Positions 16,226 to 24,378 of a stretch of 64,000 nt of DNA are shown in pieces. The stretch covers positions 62,001-126,000 of the forward strand of contig JAUICQ010000006.1 of assembly GCA_030427425.1 (NCBI GenBank), in the 5' to 3' direction. Both the position numbers and the translations under genes were made by a program. Position 1 is the stretch's first letter. Every line of letters starts with the position of its first letter. This DNA is from Fimbriimonadia bacterium. GTDB lineage: Bacteria > Armatimonadota > Fimbriimonadia > Fimbriimonadales > Fimbriimonadaceae. A model generated the notes under the pieces. It saw nothing but the letters and a program-made list of their open reading frames with translations. It was not told the origin of the DNA and made no database searches.

Positions 16226-17029
16226 ATGAAGAAGCAGGTGTTAAGCCCAACAAAGATAACAACCTACCTAGCCTGTCCTGAAAAATATAAATGGACTTAT
16301 CTTGATAAACGGGGTAAGTGGTATATGAGAGCAAAGCATTATTATAGTTTTGGTACCACACTCCACAGGGTGCTAGAGAAGTTCCATGATGATAGCTGTC
16401 CAGAGGTAAAGAGTATGGATCAGGTTCTGAGTGATATGGAGCAGAACTGGCTTACTGCGGGCTATTCTTGCGGTCAGGAAATGCAAGAAGCCATGATGGA
16501 GGCGAAAGAAATCCTCAGTACTTACGTTCAGAAGCATTCTCAGCGTAGGATAAATAGTGAGACTATATTTTTAGAGAAACAGTTTTCTGAAGAGTATAAA
16601 CAATTCAAATTAATCGGAAGAGTGGATAGAATAGATAGAAGGGAAGATGGAACTCTAGAAATAATCGATTATAAGACCGGAAGGACCGATGTCACTAGCA
16701 AGGAAGTGGCGGAAGATGTAGCAATGAGTATCTACCAGCTTCTTCTCAAAAAGATGTATCCTCTGGAAGATGTTACTGCAACTATTGTGGCATTGAAAAC
16801 TGGTAATGAGGCAAGTTATTCCTTAGATAAAGATGAGCTGAATGAGTTTGAGCAAGATGTTGTTAAAGTTGGGGAGGAAATTGTGAGTGTAGAACCAGAA
16901 GATACTATTCCGCAACCGAAATCGCTATGTATAAATTGCGATTTCCAAAGATTATGTTCGAAAAGTCCTGAATTTATGGAGAGAGCGGAAGAATCTGGTA
17001 TATCGGCCGAACTGAAGTTTCTGAAGTAG
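16226..17029 (+). CDS. PD-(D/E)XK family nuclease (RecB/Cas4-like, Fe-S type)
   Basis: This 267-residue protein has the RecB-like nuclease fold: SPTKITTYLACPEKYKW with the first cluster cysteine Cys17, GTTLHRVLEKFH, RVDRIDRREDGTLEIIDYKTG (catalytic Asp and the D-Y-K motif) and a C-terminal C-x2-C-x5-C (LCINCDFQRLC). The four cysteines are the iron-sulfur layout of Cas4 and AddB C-terminal nucleases. It probably acts in DNA repair or recombination. No cas or recombination genes are nearby. Its 3' end overlaps the convergent minus-strand gene by 56 bp. Confidence 0.83.
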   Translation: MKKQVLSPTKITTYLACPEKYKWTYLDKRGKWYMRAKHYYSFGTTLHRVLEKFHDDSCPEVKSMDQVLSDMEQNWLTAGYSCGQEMQEAMMEAKEILSTYVQKHSQRRINSETIFLEKQFSEEYKQFKLIGRVDRIDRREDGTLEIIDYKTGRTDVTSKEVAEDVAMSIYQLLLKKMYPLEDVTATIVALKTGNEASYSLDKDELNEFEQDVVKVGEEIVSVEPEDTIPQPKSLCINCDFQRLCSKSPEFMERAEESGISAELKFLK

Positions 17030-18047
17030 CTAACATATCTTTTGTTCTTTCTCTATAACTATTCCAATGGGTATTTTTTGTTAATAAATCTATTTCGTTT
17101 ATTAAGCTAGATTTAGTGCATTGAAATTGGTATGTATTTAGATCTTTAAGTAGCTTATCGGGATAATTCCGAATATCTGTGAGTACTAATTGAAAGACCT
17201 TATCAGGGATGGATACAATGCTCTCTTCTATTATTTTTTTTGCAAGCAAATTGTTTTCATCCTTATCAGTAACAAGCCATATAACAGGATTTATTATTCC
17301 ATTAATGTTTAGCATACGTGTTCCCATCATATAGCAGAATGCTTTTTGTTCGCGTAAAATGCGATATAGAACCGAGTGTTTTCCATTGCCTACTATGTAT
17401 ATGGACAGGAGCTTTTTTATAGCATCGGATATAGATAAACTTGAAATTGGTTCAGTAAGTTTAAATTCTATAACATAGCTAGTAGGTTTTTGTTTTTTAA
17501 TTGATGAAAGAGGGATGATCCATTTGCACGTTGGACTAGAAATGTTAAGTTTGATACGATGCGTTTTAGAAGTATTTCCGTTATGATAAATAATGTTTTT
17601 GGACAAAAGAATCATTCTGCTCTGTATTTGGACTGCAGAAATCGATTTGATGTTTTCTGCTATTGGATGTTGAATTTGTTCGATCGGGGAAGAATAATAC
17701 TTTTTCAACACGTGGAGTGTGTCTTCTTTACTAGGCATGAAATTTTCAATAATAGAGCCTAGGAAAAGTTTGAAATCATCTTTATTCAGACTGCTTACAA
17801 GAGATAATTTTAATGTAGACTCACTCTGTTCAATGGATATAGACTTACATACGCTACTTATTTCTTTTGTAGTAAGCTTCGTGTTGCTCTTTAATAGTAG
17901 CTTGCTGATAAGGTATGTATCAAATGGCGCAGATTCTGTTGATAATCCCGTTGATAGCGTGCAGATATACTTGTTATAAGTCTCCTCATTGCAAACATTT
18001 ATATGAATGAGAAAGATTGATAGAATGATGGATAATATACGTATCAT
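16974..18047 (-). CDS. Secreted, catalytically degenerate M16 peptidase-like protein
   Basis: The 357 residues begin with a signal peptide (MIRILSIILSIFLIHINVC). The C-terminal half carries IVGNGKHSVLYRILREQKAFCYMMG, which matches the M16 (insulinase/processing peptidase) motif GGGMSSRLFxELREKRGLAY. No HxxEH zinc motif is present in the N-terminal half, so it would be a non-catalytic M16-like partner. Its ATG overlaps the tsaE stop by 4 bp, making it the last gene of an acpS-tsaE operon. The M16 call rests on one motif and the overall size and is moderately uncertain. Confidence 0.5.
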   Translation of the reverse strand: MIRILSIILSIFLIHINVCNEETYNKYICTLSTGLSTESAPFDTYLISKLLLKSNTKLTTKEISSVCKSISIEQSESTLKLSLVSSLNKDDFKLFLGSIIENFMPSKEDTLHVLKKYYSSPIEQIQHPIAENIKSISAVQIQSRMILLSKNIIYHNGNTSKTHRIKLNISSPTCKWIIPLSSIKKQKPTSYVIEFKLTEPISSLSISDAIKKLLSIYIVGNGKHSVLYRILREQKAFCYMMGTRMLNINGIINPVIWLVTDKDENNLLAKKIIEESIVSIPDKVFQLVLTDIRNYPDKLLKDLNTYQFQCTKSSLINEIDLLTKNTHWNSYRERTKDMLATSETSVRPIYQILPLSP

Positions 18048-18472
18048 GTAATTTTGCGGATGGTAATGGATCGATTGTTTTCTTCTACATTTAGAAGGCA
18101 GTTAAACACTCGGCTAGAGTTTACACCTTGCAGTACGTCAGGCCATTCGATAAAACTTACATAAGTATCGAAGTATTCTTCAATATCTAAGTTAGTGGCA
18201 TTATTAACCCGATAGAGATCGGCGTGTAGAATTGGTGGAGTAACATCCGGATATAGTTGAATGATACTAAAAGTGGGGGATTTAACTTCATTGTGCCATC
18301 CTAGATGGTTCAATATGAGTCGAACAAAGGTTGTTTTTCCTGCTCCTAGATTTCCATTGAGAAAAAAAATGTCTCCAGGTTGTATATATTGTGCAATCGA
18401 TTTTGCTACGTTATTCAAACTATTGATATCTGAAGTATCGATTGTTTTATCTAGTAAGTTATTTAGGTCCAC
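18044..18472 (-). CDS. tsaE: tRNA threonylcarbamoyladenosine biosynthesis ATPase TsaE
   Basis: The 142-residue P-loop ATPase works with TsaB and TsaD to make t6A37 in ANN-decoding tRNAs. The Walker A motif FLNGNLGAGKTTFVRLIL is near residue 40. VKSPTFSIIQ-Y and the later LHADLYR and FIEWPD (residues 83-115) are TsaE signatures. It starts 37 bp after acpS and overlaps the next gene by 4 bp. tsaB and tsaD are not in the window. Confidence 0.93.
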   Translation of the reverse strand: MDLNNLLDKTIDTSDINSLNNVAKSIAQYIQPGDIFFLNGNLGAGKTTFVRLILNHLGWHNEVKSPTFSIIQLYPDVTPPILHADLYRVNNATNLDIEEYFDTYVSFIEWPDVLQGVNSSRVFNCLLNVEENNRSITIRKIT

Positions 18473-18509
18473 TAGTAATATAATACCGTTAGTATATAGA
18501 ATATATGGT

Positions 18510-18848
18510 TTAGAATCGGATGGCTACTGCCACAGCTACACTCTTTTCATGACTAATGCTGATCTCTATTTTGCCGCATTTTATTGAGAGGTCGTCCTTC
18601 GTAAATTGTACATAGGGTTTACCGTTCTTGTGGTTTAGTATCTCTATGTGTTGCCAGTTAAACGGATCCAGCTCTTCACTGCATACTTTATAAATAGCTT
18701 CTTTTGCTGCCCATCTACCTGCTATGCGTTGCGGACTATAGTTGCATACTTCTATTTCTTGAGGAGTAAGAATTCTCTCTAGGAACTTGGGATTTCCCAT
18801 ATTCTTTTTTATTCTATCTACTTCTACTACATCAATTCCTACTTGCAT
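18510..18848 (-). CDS. acpS: Holo-[acyl-carrier-protein] synthase
   Basis: Transfers 4'-phosphopantetheine from CoA to the serine of acyl carrier protein. The 112 residues match the family size. GIDVVEVDRI gives the magnesium-binding aspartate and RWAAKEAIYK the second conserved block with its glutamate and lysine. SISHEKSVAVAVAI is the usual C-terminus. It is first in the minus-strand operon acpS-tsaE-(M16-like) and is divergent from plsC, which starts 61 bp away, so the short intergenic region probably holds two promoters. Confidence 0.95.
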   Translation of the reverse strand: MQVGIDVVEVDRIKKNMGNPKFLERILTPQEIEVCNYSPQRIAGRWAAKEAIYKVCSEELDPFNWQHIEILNHKNGKPYVQFTKDDLSIKCGKIEISISHEKSVAVAVAIRF

Positions 18849-18909
18849 CTATATTCATTTTAGTATATTGTAAAGGGGTATGATATTTAATTGAGGTACT
18901 TTAGTAGAT

Positions 18910-19527
18910 ATGAATATTAAATGGTTCGATACTGTGAGGTGGTTGTTAAACGTATTTATCTTTAAGAGACAGAAAGATGTACGGGTATCTGGTTTGGAAA
19001 ACATACCGGAATTGGGTCGAGTGATTCTTATTTCGAATCACATAAGTAACTATGATGCCCCATTTATTGCGTGTAGTATCAATCGGAGATTTCATGCCAT
19101 GGCTAAAGTAGAGCTATATAAGAATAAGGTTTTTGGAAGGCTATTATATTTACTTGGTGCATTCCCAGTAAAACGTGGTGAGGGTGATATCGGGGCGATT
19201 AAAATGGCGATGAAGATATTGAAAAGAGAGGATGCTCTGCTGATTTTTCCTGAGGGTACGAGAGGCAATGGGAAAGAAATTCTAAGTTTTAACTCCGGAT
19301 TCGCGGTGCTTGCTGAGAAGATGAATGCTCCTGTTGTGCCTGTGTATTTATCTGGGACAGAGTGTTTAGGGGGCAAGAGTAGCAGCAAATCTCCATTAGT
19401 ATGTAATATCGGTGTACCTAGATATTTTGAGAAATTGGAAGGTTGTAGCGCAGAGGTCAGTAGATCAAGTTTCATAGATCAATGTTATTCCGATGTAGTT
19501 AAATTAAAAAATAACAACGTTCTTTAA
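18910..19527 (+). CDS. plsC: 1-acyl-sn-glycerol-3-phosphate acyltransferase
   Basis: Adds the second acyl chain to lysophosphatidic acid at the inner membrane in phospholipid synthesis. Motif I is SNHISNYD (HX4D) near residue 40, motif III is FPEGTRGNG near residue 116, and the substrate motif VPVYLSGTE lies near residue 143. The 205 residues are the usual short form. It is divergent from acpS, which supplies active acyl carrier protein, so both neighbours serve lipid synthesis. Confidence 0.92.
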   Translation: MNIKWFDTVRWLLNVFIFKRQKDVRVSGLENIPELGRVILISNHISNYDAPFIACSINRRFHAMAKVELYKNKVFGRLLYLLGAFPVKRGEGDIGAIKMAMKILKREDALLIFPEGTRGNGKEILSFNSGFAVLAEKMNAPVVPVYLSGTECLGGKSSSKSPLVCNIGVPRYFEKLEGCSAEVSRSSFIDQCYSDVVKLKNNNVL

Positions 19528-19631
19528 TCAATATTCCTGTTAAAAATAGAGTATTTTGTTTGTCTATTGCTGAATAGTTCAAAAAAGCTGCTTTAAAAGC
19601 CGATATATTATTATAGCGAGCTAATTAAAAT

Positions 19632-20501
19632 ATGAGTGGGAGTGATAGATTTGCAGGCAGGGCAGATTCAAAGAATTATAATTATATTCTAACTGAATTT
19701 GCACGAAAGAAAAATAACCCTGAGATGTTATCTAAGCTAGCAACACTGTTAGGTATGGAAAACATTTCAGCTAGTAATTTTATACGAATGATATCTTCCA
19801 ATTCGATACTTCTTGAAATATGCATGTCCTATTTTCATATTCAAACGGGAAGTAAGTATGAAAATAGAACCGATCTCTTAAGAGCAAATATTGAGGAGCT
19901 AGGTATTCAAAACGCAACCAGAGTAATATCTTGTCAGCTTATTAAGAAGCTCTTTGAAGATAACAAGAAAGATAATGCTTTAAACAGTTCTTTATTTATC
20001 ACGAATGCTGTGGTTGTTGGAGAGATAGCTGGTAAGTTAGCCGAGCATTTTAAAATAGAAGTATATCAGGCTTATATTTCAGGTTTTATTCACAAGATAG
20101 GTATGATTCTTATGCATGGAGTGCTGCCTAACCACTATAGTACTATTGCCTCTTCTTTATCAGGTTGTAATATACAGATATACGATTTTGAAAAGAAAAT
20201 CTATGGATACAGCAATTTAGATCTAGGAAAGATGATTGCAGTTCAGTCTCACTTTCCCCAGTACACCATAGGATGCTTCGATCTAATAAATATAAATGAG
20301 AAAACTGAAAATGTTTTAGCAAGGTGTGTGTGGGGAGCTTCTTTTCTGGCTCATAAAGTTGGTTTCGATTGTGGTGTGACTAATTTTCCTCCAAAGAATT
20401 TAGATGTATGGTTAGAATTAAATGATATTCCGCATGATCTTGCCGATAAAGTTAGCAGAGAAGCTGCCGAAAAAGTAATGAGTATTATGGAAGAATTTTA
20501 A
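19632..20501 (+). CDS. HDOD-domain protein
   Basis: The 289 residues form one HDOD domain, a degenerate HD-phosphohydrolase-like helical fold used in signalling. Supporting motifs are LRANIEELGIQNATRVISCQ near residue 84, then FITNAVVVGEIAGKLAEHF and YISGFIHKIGMILMHGVLP with E-x-x-I-Y-G-x-x-x-x-D-L-G (residues 115-200). No GGDEF, EAL or receiver domain is attached. The target pathway is unknown. It ends just before a perfect 19-bp inverted repeat shared with the convergent tyrS. Confidence 0.75.
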   Translation: MSGSDRFAGRADSKNYNYILTEFARKKNNPEMLSKLATLLGMENISASNFIRMISSNSILLEICMSYFHIQTGSKYENRTDLLRANIEELGIQNATRVISCQLIKKLFEDNKKDNALNSSLFITNAVVVGEIAGKLAEHFKIEVYQAYISGFIHKIGMILMHGVLPNHYSTIASSLSGCNIQIYDFEKKIYGYSNLDLGKMIAVQSHFPQYTIGCFDLININEKTENVLARCVWGASFLAHKVGFDCGVTNFPPKNLDVWLELNDIPHDLADKVSREAAEKVMSIMEEF

Positions 20502-20502
20502 G

Positions 20503-20542
20503 TTGTATAGATTGATAGATATTTATCTATCAATCTATACAA
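20503..20542. terminator. Perfect 19-bp inverted repeat between convergent genes
   Basis: 20503-20521 and 20524-20542 are exact reverse complements around a TT loop (TTGTATAGATTGATAGATA). It lies between the stops of the HDOD gene and tyrS and probably terminates both. T-runs on either side are poor, so it is not a textbook intrinsic terminator. Confidence 0.65.
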
Positions 20543-20545
20543 TTA

Positions 20546-21751
20546 CTAATGGGCTACCAATTTACAGAATCGGTGTTTACCCACTTTAAGTACTTTGTCT
20601 TTAATGTTTTCTTGTGTATAAAGGTCTGTTATTTTATTCCCTTCTATGCTCACTGCTCCCGATTGTATGAGTCGTTTTGCACTCCCTCTGCTATCTGCAA
20701 ACTTCAGTTCAAGAAGTAAACTAACGATGTCTACTCCGTTTTCTGTTAAGCAGCTCCCTGGTAGAGTAACTTCTTCTACATCAGTAGGCCCTTTACGAGC
20801 GCTGAATGTGTCTATAAAGTACTGCTCGGCTTTTTCACCAGCTTCTGACCCATGGTATACGGATACAAGTGATTTAGCTAGGTACAGTTTGGCATCTCGA
20901 GGGTTAATTTCGTTTTTCTCTAATGCTGTTTTATATTTTTCTATCTCTTCTGGAGATATATCTGTAGTTAATTCCATCCAGTTGATAATGATATCATCAG
21001 GAATAGACATGGCTTTACCAAACATCTCATTAGGTTCTTCGGTAATTCCTATGTAGTTTCCTAAAGATTGTGACATCTTCTCTTTGCCATCTGTTCCAAC
21101 AAGTAGCGGACATAACATTACACTCTGACCCTCCATGCTGAACTGGGTCATCAACGTTCTTCCAAGTAGGTTGTTAAATAGTTGATCGTTACCGCCGAGT
21201 TCTACATCCGCTTTAAGCTCTACGGAATCATAAGCCTGGCACATAGGATAGATAATTTCGTGAAGTGAGATAGGCTTTTCTTCTTTAAGCCTGTTTTTAA
21301 AATCATCTCTTTCTAATATTCTGGCTACAGTAACCTTAGAAGCGAGCCTGATAAAGTCTGCTAGCTTCATATTGTCTAGCCATTCGCCGTTAAAATAGAC
21401 TTCTGTTTTATCCTTGTCTAAAATTTTAAATATCTGGTCTAGTACGCTATCGGCATACTCTTTAACTTGTTCGGTGGTTAATTGGGGGCGGGTTTTACTC
21501 TTACCTGAAGGATCACCAATTTGTGCTGTAAAGTTTCCAATGATGAGACAGGCTTGGTGTCCTAACCTTTGGAAGTCTCGTAGTTTTCTAAAAACAACCG
21601 CCCAACCTAGTGTTACGTGGCTAGCGGTAGGATCTACTCCAAGTTTAATGCGTAGTTTTTTACCACTCTTTAGTTTGTCTAAAAGCTCTTGTTCATCTAC
21701 AATGTGTGTAGTATTTCTTTTTAAAAACCTCAACTGTTCTTCTATTGTCAT
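20546..21751 (-). CDS. tyrS: Tyrosyl-tRNA synthetase
   Basis: Charges tRNA-Tyr. Class I core: GVDPTASHVTLGWAVVFRKL holds the HIGH-equivalent, here TLGW rather than HLGH. FTAQIGDPSGKSKTRP and KMSQSLGNYIG (KMSKS) follow. The C-terminal S4 domain is FADSRGSAKRLIQSGAVSIEG. The ATG at 21751 gives 401 residues; the frame continues five codons upstream to a TTG, but that stretch contains TATAAT and is more likely promoter. It resembles the longer TyrZ class. Confidence 0.93.
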   Translation of the reverse strand: MTIEEQLRFLKRNTTHIVDEQELLDKLKSGKKLRIKLGVDPTASHVTLGWAVVFRKLRDFQRLGHQACLIIGNFTAQIGDPSGKSKTRPQLTTEQVKEYADSVLDQIFKILDKDKTEVYFNGEWLDNMKLADFIRLASKVTVARILERDDFKNRLKEEKPISLHEIIYPMCQAYDSVELKADVELGGNDQLFNNLLGRTLMTQFSMEGQSVMLCPLLVGTDGKEKMSQSLGNYIGITEEPNEMFGKAMSIPDDIIINWMELTTDISPEEIEKYKTALEKNEINPRDAKLYLAKSLVSVYHGSEAGEKAEQYFIDTFSARKGPTDVEEVTLPGSCLTENGVDIVSLLLELKFADSRGSAKRLIQSGAVSIEGNKITDLYTQENIKDKVLKVGKHRFCKLVAH

Positions 21752-21786
21752 ATCGTTATTATACAATAAACAGCTTTAAACTAGGA

Positions 21787-21835
21787 TAAATAAAAAACGA
21801 ATTGTTCTCTATAACTTTAGAAAACAATTCGTTTT
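21787..21835 (-). terminator. Intrinsic terminator of the small gene upstream of tyrS
   Basis: 21794-21806 and 21823-21835 form a 13-bp stem (AAAACGAATTGTT). On the minus strand it is followed by a T-run (complement of 21788-21797) and lies 18 bp after the stop of the 21854-22048 gene. Confidence 0.75.
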
Positions 21836-21853
21836 ATAAGTTCAATTGTTTTT

Positions 21854-22048
21854 TTAGATTTCTTCTACCTTAGTGGTATCAAAAGTATCTTTATTTACAA
21901 ATTTAAATAGCTTACTTCCGCCGTAATTAGCAGTTAGGGCATATCTTACTTGTTCACCATTCTTGGTCTGTCGTATCATTTTTGTCTTTCTTATATCTTT
22001 TTCTTCTACATCAACGTGTGATTTAGTTTTTAAATTGTAGAACTGCAT
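21854..22048 (-). CDS. Small conserved-looking protein, 64 residues
   Basis: A real gene by its signals: AGGAG 6 bp before ATG and an intrinsic terminator after the stop. The protein (MQFYNLKTKSHVDVEEKD, basic middle, NYGGSKLFKFVNKDTF) is soluble. Its pattern recalls a cysteine-free version of the small DUF5679-like proteins (K-x-K near the N-terminus, a central 'NG' and a late 'G-x-K-L-F-K-F'). That resemblance is weak and I do not assign a function. It lies between tyrS and a Fur-family regulator read in the opposite direction. Confidence 0.6.
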   Translation of the reverse strand: MQFYNLKTKSHVDVEEKDIRKTKMIRQTKNGEQVRYALTANYGGSKLFKFVNKDTFDTTKVEEI

Positions 22049-22269
22049 ACTATACTCCTGTTAATTCTAAATTTTAGAATAATGGCTAAAACCATCTCTA
22101 TCTTCACGTAGCTTATCATAGAATGAGGCTAATGTAAAGCGTAATTTTAAAAAAAAAATGCCTTTCGCAACATAATTACTACTTTTTAGAGTTTTTTTTC
22201 GGATATAGTAGGTTTTACATGGGTATTTAGTCCCGTTGCACTGTTTAGAATGTTTCATAAGTATTAAAT

Positions 22270-22830
22270 ATGAAAGGTCGTCGCAGTAAAGAAGAATATC
22301 AAACAACTACAACTGTTTCGTTACAAGAAGGTAAAGCCTTTGAAGATATGGCAATAGACAGATTAAAGGAAGAGAACTTTAGAATCACTATGCCACGTGT
22401 ACAGGTAATAAGAGCTTTAGCTCATACTAACCAAGCGTTAAGTGCTTATGGTATACACGAAAGTATTGTAAGAAATGGTGGAAGAATAGACGTAGTTAGC
22501 GTTTATAGAATTTTAACTACTCTAACAGAAGTTGGCTTGATACATCACATAGGAATTGTTGATGGATATATTGCAAGCAGAATTCCTGGCAAAAATTCCA
22601 AGAAAACTCAGCATCTTATTTGCAAAGATACAGGAACTGTTGAGGAAGTAGAAATTCCAACAGCGGCATTAACAGCTATTGAAGATCAACTTAAAAAGAA
22701 TGGTTTCGATCCATCACAGATTAAGATTGAAATTTTAGGCCATTCAGGTGCTAAGCAGATTAATAAAGCCCTGATTGAAGATAAAACAGGTAAAACTCAG
22801 ACTGTTGGATCCATGGCTGGAGCACACTAA
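22270..22830 (+). CDS. Fur-family transcriptional regulator with reduced metal sites
   Basis: Winged-helix repressor of the Fur/Zur/PerR family: RITMPRVQVIRALAHTNQALSAYGIHESIV, then RIDVVSVYRILTTLTEVGLIHHIG (recognition helix) at about residues 36-95. The usual histidine cluster (HHDH) is reduced to TQHLIC, and the structural CxxC zinc pair is changed to C-K-D-T. A 35-residue N-terminal extension precedes the domain. The 186 residues exceed the usual 140-150. Metal specificity cannot be told, and regulation by something other than canonical iron binding is possible. A good intrinsic terminator follows. Confidence 0.82.
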   Translation: MKGRRSKEEYQTTTTVSLQEGKAFEDMAIDRLKEENFRITMPRVQVIRALAHTNQALSAYGIHESIVRNGGRIDVVSVYRILTTLTEVGLIHHIGIVDGYIASRIPGKNSKKTQHLICKDTGTVEEVEIPTAALTAIEDQLKKNGFDPSQIKIEILGHSGAKQINKALIEDKTGKTQTVGSMAGAH

Positions 22831-22839
22831 GCTATCTTA

Positions 22840-22875
22840 ATAGATTTGCCAAGTTAGGCAAATCTATCTTTTTTA
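22840..22875 (+). terminator. Intrinsic terminator of the Fur-family gene
   Basis: ATAGATTTGCC (22840-22850) pairs perfectly with GGCAAATCTAT (22857-22867) around AAGTTA and is followed by CTTTTTTATT. Confidence 0.88.
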
Positions 22876-22972
22876 TTAATTAACTTTATTTAATTTTCAT
22901 TAAAACATATTTTTTGGTTACTTATCCTCCTATTATATAATTAGCAATAAACCTGTAATTCTGAGGAAAGTA

Positions 22973-23374
22973 ATGAGACCTAGATATATTGGATTGAAAA
23001 ATAGGCATTTGCAATATGCTATCGATTCCATTCTGAAGGTGGATGAAGAAAGTCGATTGAAGGCCCAAGATTCGCCCGTAGAGCTCTTGAAAGAGAAATT
23101 GGCCATAGATGTAGGGGTGGACCTTTATTCGGTGGATTTAGAAGGGAAAAATACTGTTTTAATCTATCTTCCATCAGAAGAGCACTTGAGTGTTTATGAT
23201 AAAAACGATCCTAATTCTTTTGAAAGGGTTTTTATGTCTATGGAAACAGATAATAATTACTCGGAAAAAGAGGATATTGTAGCTAAGATTGTAGATCATG
23301 ATGCTCCAGGGGCTTCTAAAGAGAAACATCCCTACTGTGAGGAGTGTTGGACGTTATTTAAGAAGTACATTTAG
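22973..23374 (+). CDS. Hypothetical protein, 133 residues
   Basis: Not recognised. GAGG lies 7 bp before ATG, a good ribosome-binding site, and the frame is clean. The protein begins MRPRYIGLKNRHLQYAIDS, is acidic in the middle, and ends with a C-x2-C pair (HPYCEECWTLFKKYI) that could bind metal. There is no signal peptide or membrane segment. It lies between the Fur-family gene and the abiE operon on the same strand, separated from both by over 100 bp. Confidence 0.6.
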   Translation: MRPRYIGLKNRHLQYAIDSILKVDEESRLKAQDSPVELLKEKLAIDVGVDLYSVDLEGKNTVLIYLPSEEHLSVYDKNDPNSFERVFMSMETDNNYSEKEDIVAKIVDHDAPGASKEKHPYCEECWTLFKKYI

Positions 23375-23485
23375 TTTATACTTAATGATTCCGATTATTG
23401 TATCCCTTTTGTGACTCCGTATTAGATGTTATGTCTTGGTAGTAATACTTGTTAGTATATTCTTTTTGATAAATTCTTTTAGCAC

Positions 23486-23515
23486 TTGACATTACTGTTG
23501 TTTATCACCTATCAT
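23486..23515 (+). promoter_or_regulatory. Predicted abiE promoter
   Basis: TTGACA (23486-23491) and TATCAT (23510-23515) are spaced 18 bp. The -10 element lies inside the left arm of the 53-bp palindrome, so repressor binding there would block RNA polymerase. Confidence 0.65.
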
Positions 23516-23559
23516 GTCCTATAGGTGACGAAATTCGTCACCTATAGGACATGATAGGT
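23507..23559. promoter_or_regulatory. 53-bp near-perfect palindrome, predicted AbiEi operator
   Basis: 26-bp arms (23507-23532 and 23534-23559) are exact reverse complements around a single A; the core is GGTGACGAA/TTCGTCACC. It covers the -10 box and the expected transcription start, and ends 15 bp before the abiEi ATG. AbiEi antitoxins are known to repress their own operons by binding inverted repeats, which makes this the likely operator. As RNA it would also form a very stable 5' hairpin. Confidence 0.7.
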
Positions 23560-23574
23560 AACGGATTTCGATAA

Positions 23575-24378
23575 ATGTACATAGATTTTGCTGATTTTTG
23601 GAAGGCTGTTGGGAAACACTCTTTTACATATAACAATCTCCTTACCCTGCCGAACATAACAGAAGAGGCAGCTAAGTCCGGCATATACCGACTCAAAAAA
23701 GAAGGGAAGATAATGAGTCCTGTAAAAGGATTGTACGTTATTATTCCAGCAGAGCATAGGCTGAAAGGGAGCATTCCAGCAGAGCAGCTAGTACCGATTA
23801 TGATGGATCATTTAAAGGCGGACTATTATGTTTCATTACTATCGGGGGCTAGTTATTATGGTAGCTCTCATCAAAAATCTGGAAAATTTCAAGTAATCTC
23901 AAATAAACGAATTAAGCACTCTTTATCTTACAATAAGGTTGAGATAGAGCTGATCTACAAAAAGAATATACCCAACCTTGCACTAAAGGATATAACTGTT
24001 AATACAGGATATCTAAGGGTTGGTTATCCAGAATTAATCGCAATTGACCTATTGAAATATCCAGAAAAAAGTGGTGGACTTAATCATATTGCTACTGTAC
24101 TAACCGAACTAGTGGATGAGATGGACGCGGATAGACTGATTCAGATTGCGGATCTAGTTGGAGAAAAAGCTTGCTTGCAACGTTTGGGATACATCCTGGA
24201 GCAGGTAGATTGTATGAATGAGGAAAATCGGGATGAAATACTGGGCAAATTAGCCGATTATCTACGGGACAAAATGAAGGTGTGCGTTAAGCTGGTGAAT
24301 GAAAAACATGAGGCTGGATTTCCTCGTATTAAAAAATGGAAAATAGTTGCTAATACTGTTATTGAGAGTGACCTATGA
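23575..24378 (+). CDS. abiEi: Type IV antitoxin AbiEi
   Basis: Antitoxin and autorepressor of an abortive-infection type toxin-antitoxin pair. The N-terminal winged helix (about residues 5-65: FTYNNLLTLPNITEEAAKS, then KKEGKIMSPVKGLYVIIP) is the AbiEi DNA-binding domain. The C-terminal region includes YYVSLLSGASYYGSSHQ and YPELIAIDLLKYPEKSGGLNHI, as in the family. The 267 residues are of normal size. Its stop overlaps the toxin ATG (ATGA at 24375-24378), so the two are translationally coupled. The operator palindrome is directly upstream. Confidence 0.87.
   Translation: MYIDFADFWKAVGKHSFTYNNLLTLPNITEEAAKSGIYRLKKEGKIMSPVKGLYVIIPAEHRLKGSIPAEQLVPIMMDHLKADYYVSLLSGASYYGSSHQKSGKFQVISNKRIKHSLSYNKVEIELIYKKNIPNLALKDITVNTGYLRVGYPELIAIDLLKYPEKSGGLNHIATVLTELVDEMDADRLIQIADLVGEKACLQRLGYILEQVDCMNEENRDEILGKLADYLRDKMKVCVKLVNEKHEAGFPRIKKWKIVANTVIESDL

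Noticed and set aside
16226-17029. Cas4 of a CRISPR system.
   Set aside because: The nuclease has the same Fe-S layout, but there is no array or other cas gene. A general RecB-like nuclease is the safer call.
21854-22048. Ribosomal protein L33 (size and position would fit).
   Set aside because: The sequence has neither the L33 N-terminal pattern nor its cysteine or K-x-x-L-x-K-Y features.
22067-22306. 79-residue minus-strand ORF.
   Set aside because: It overlaps the start of the Fur-family gene and has low complexity and no homology cues. It is considered a chance ORF.
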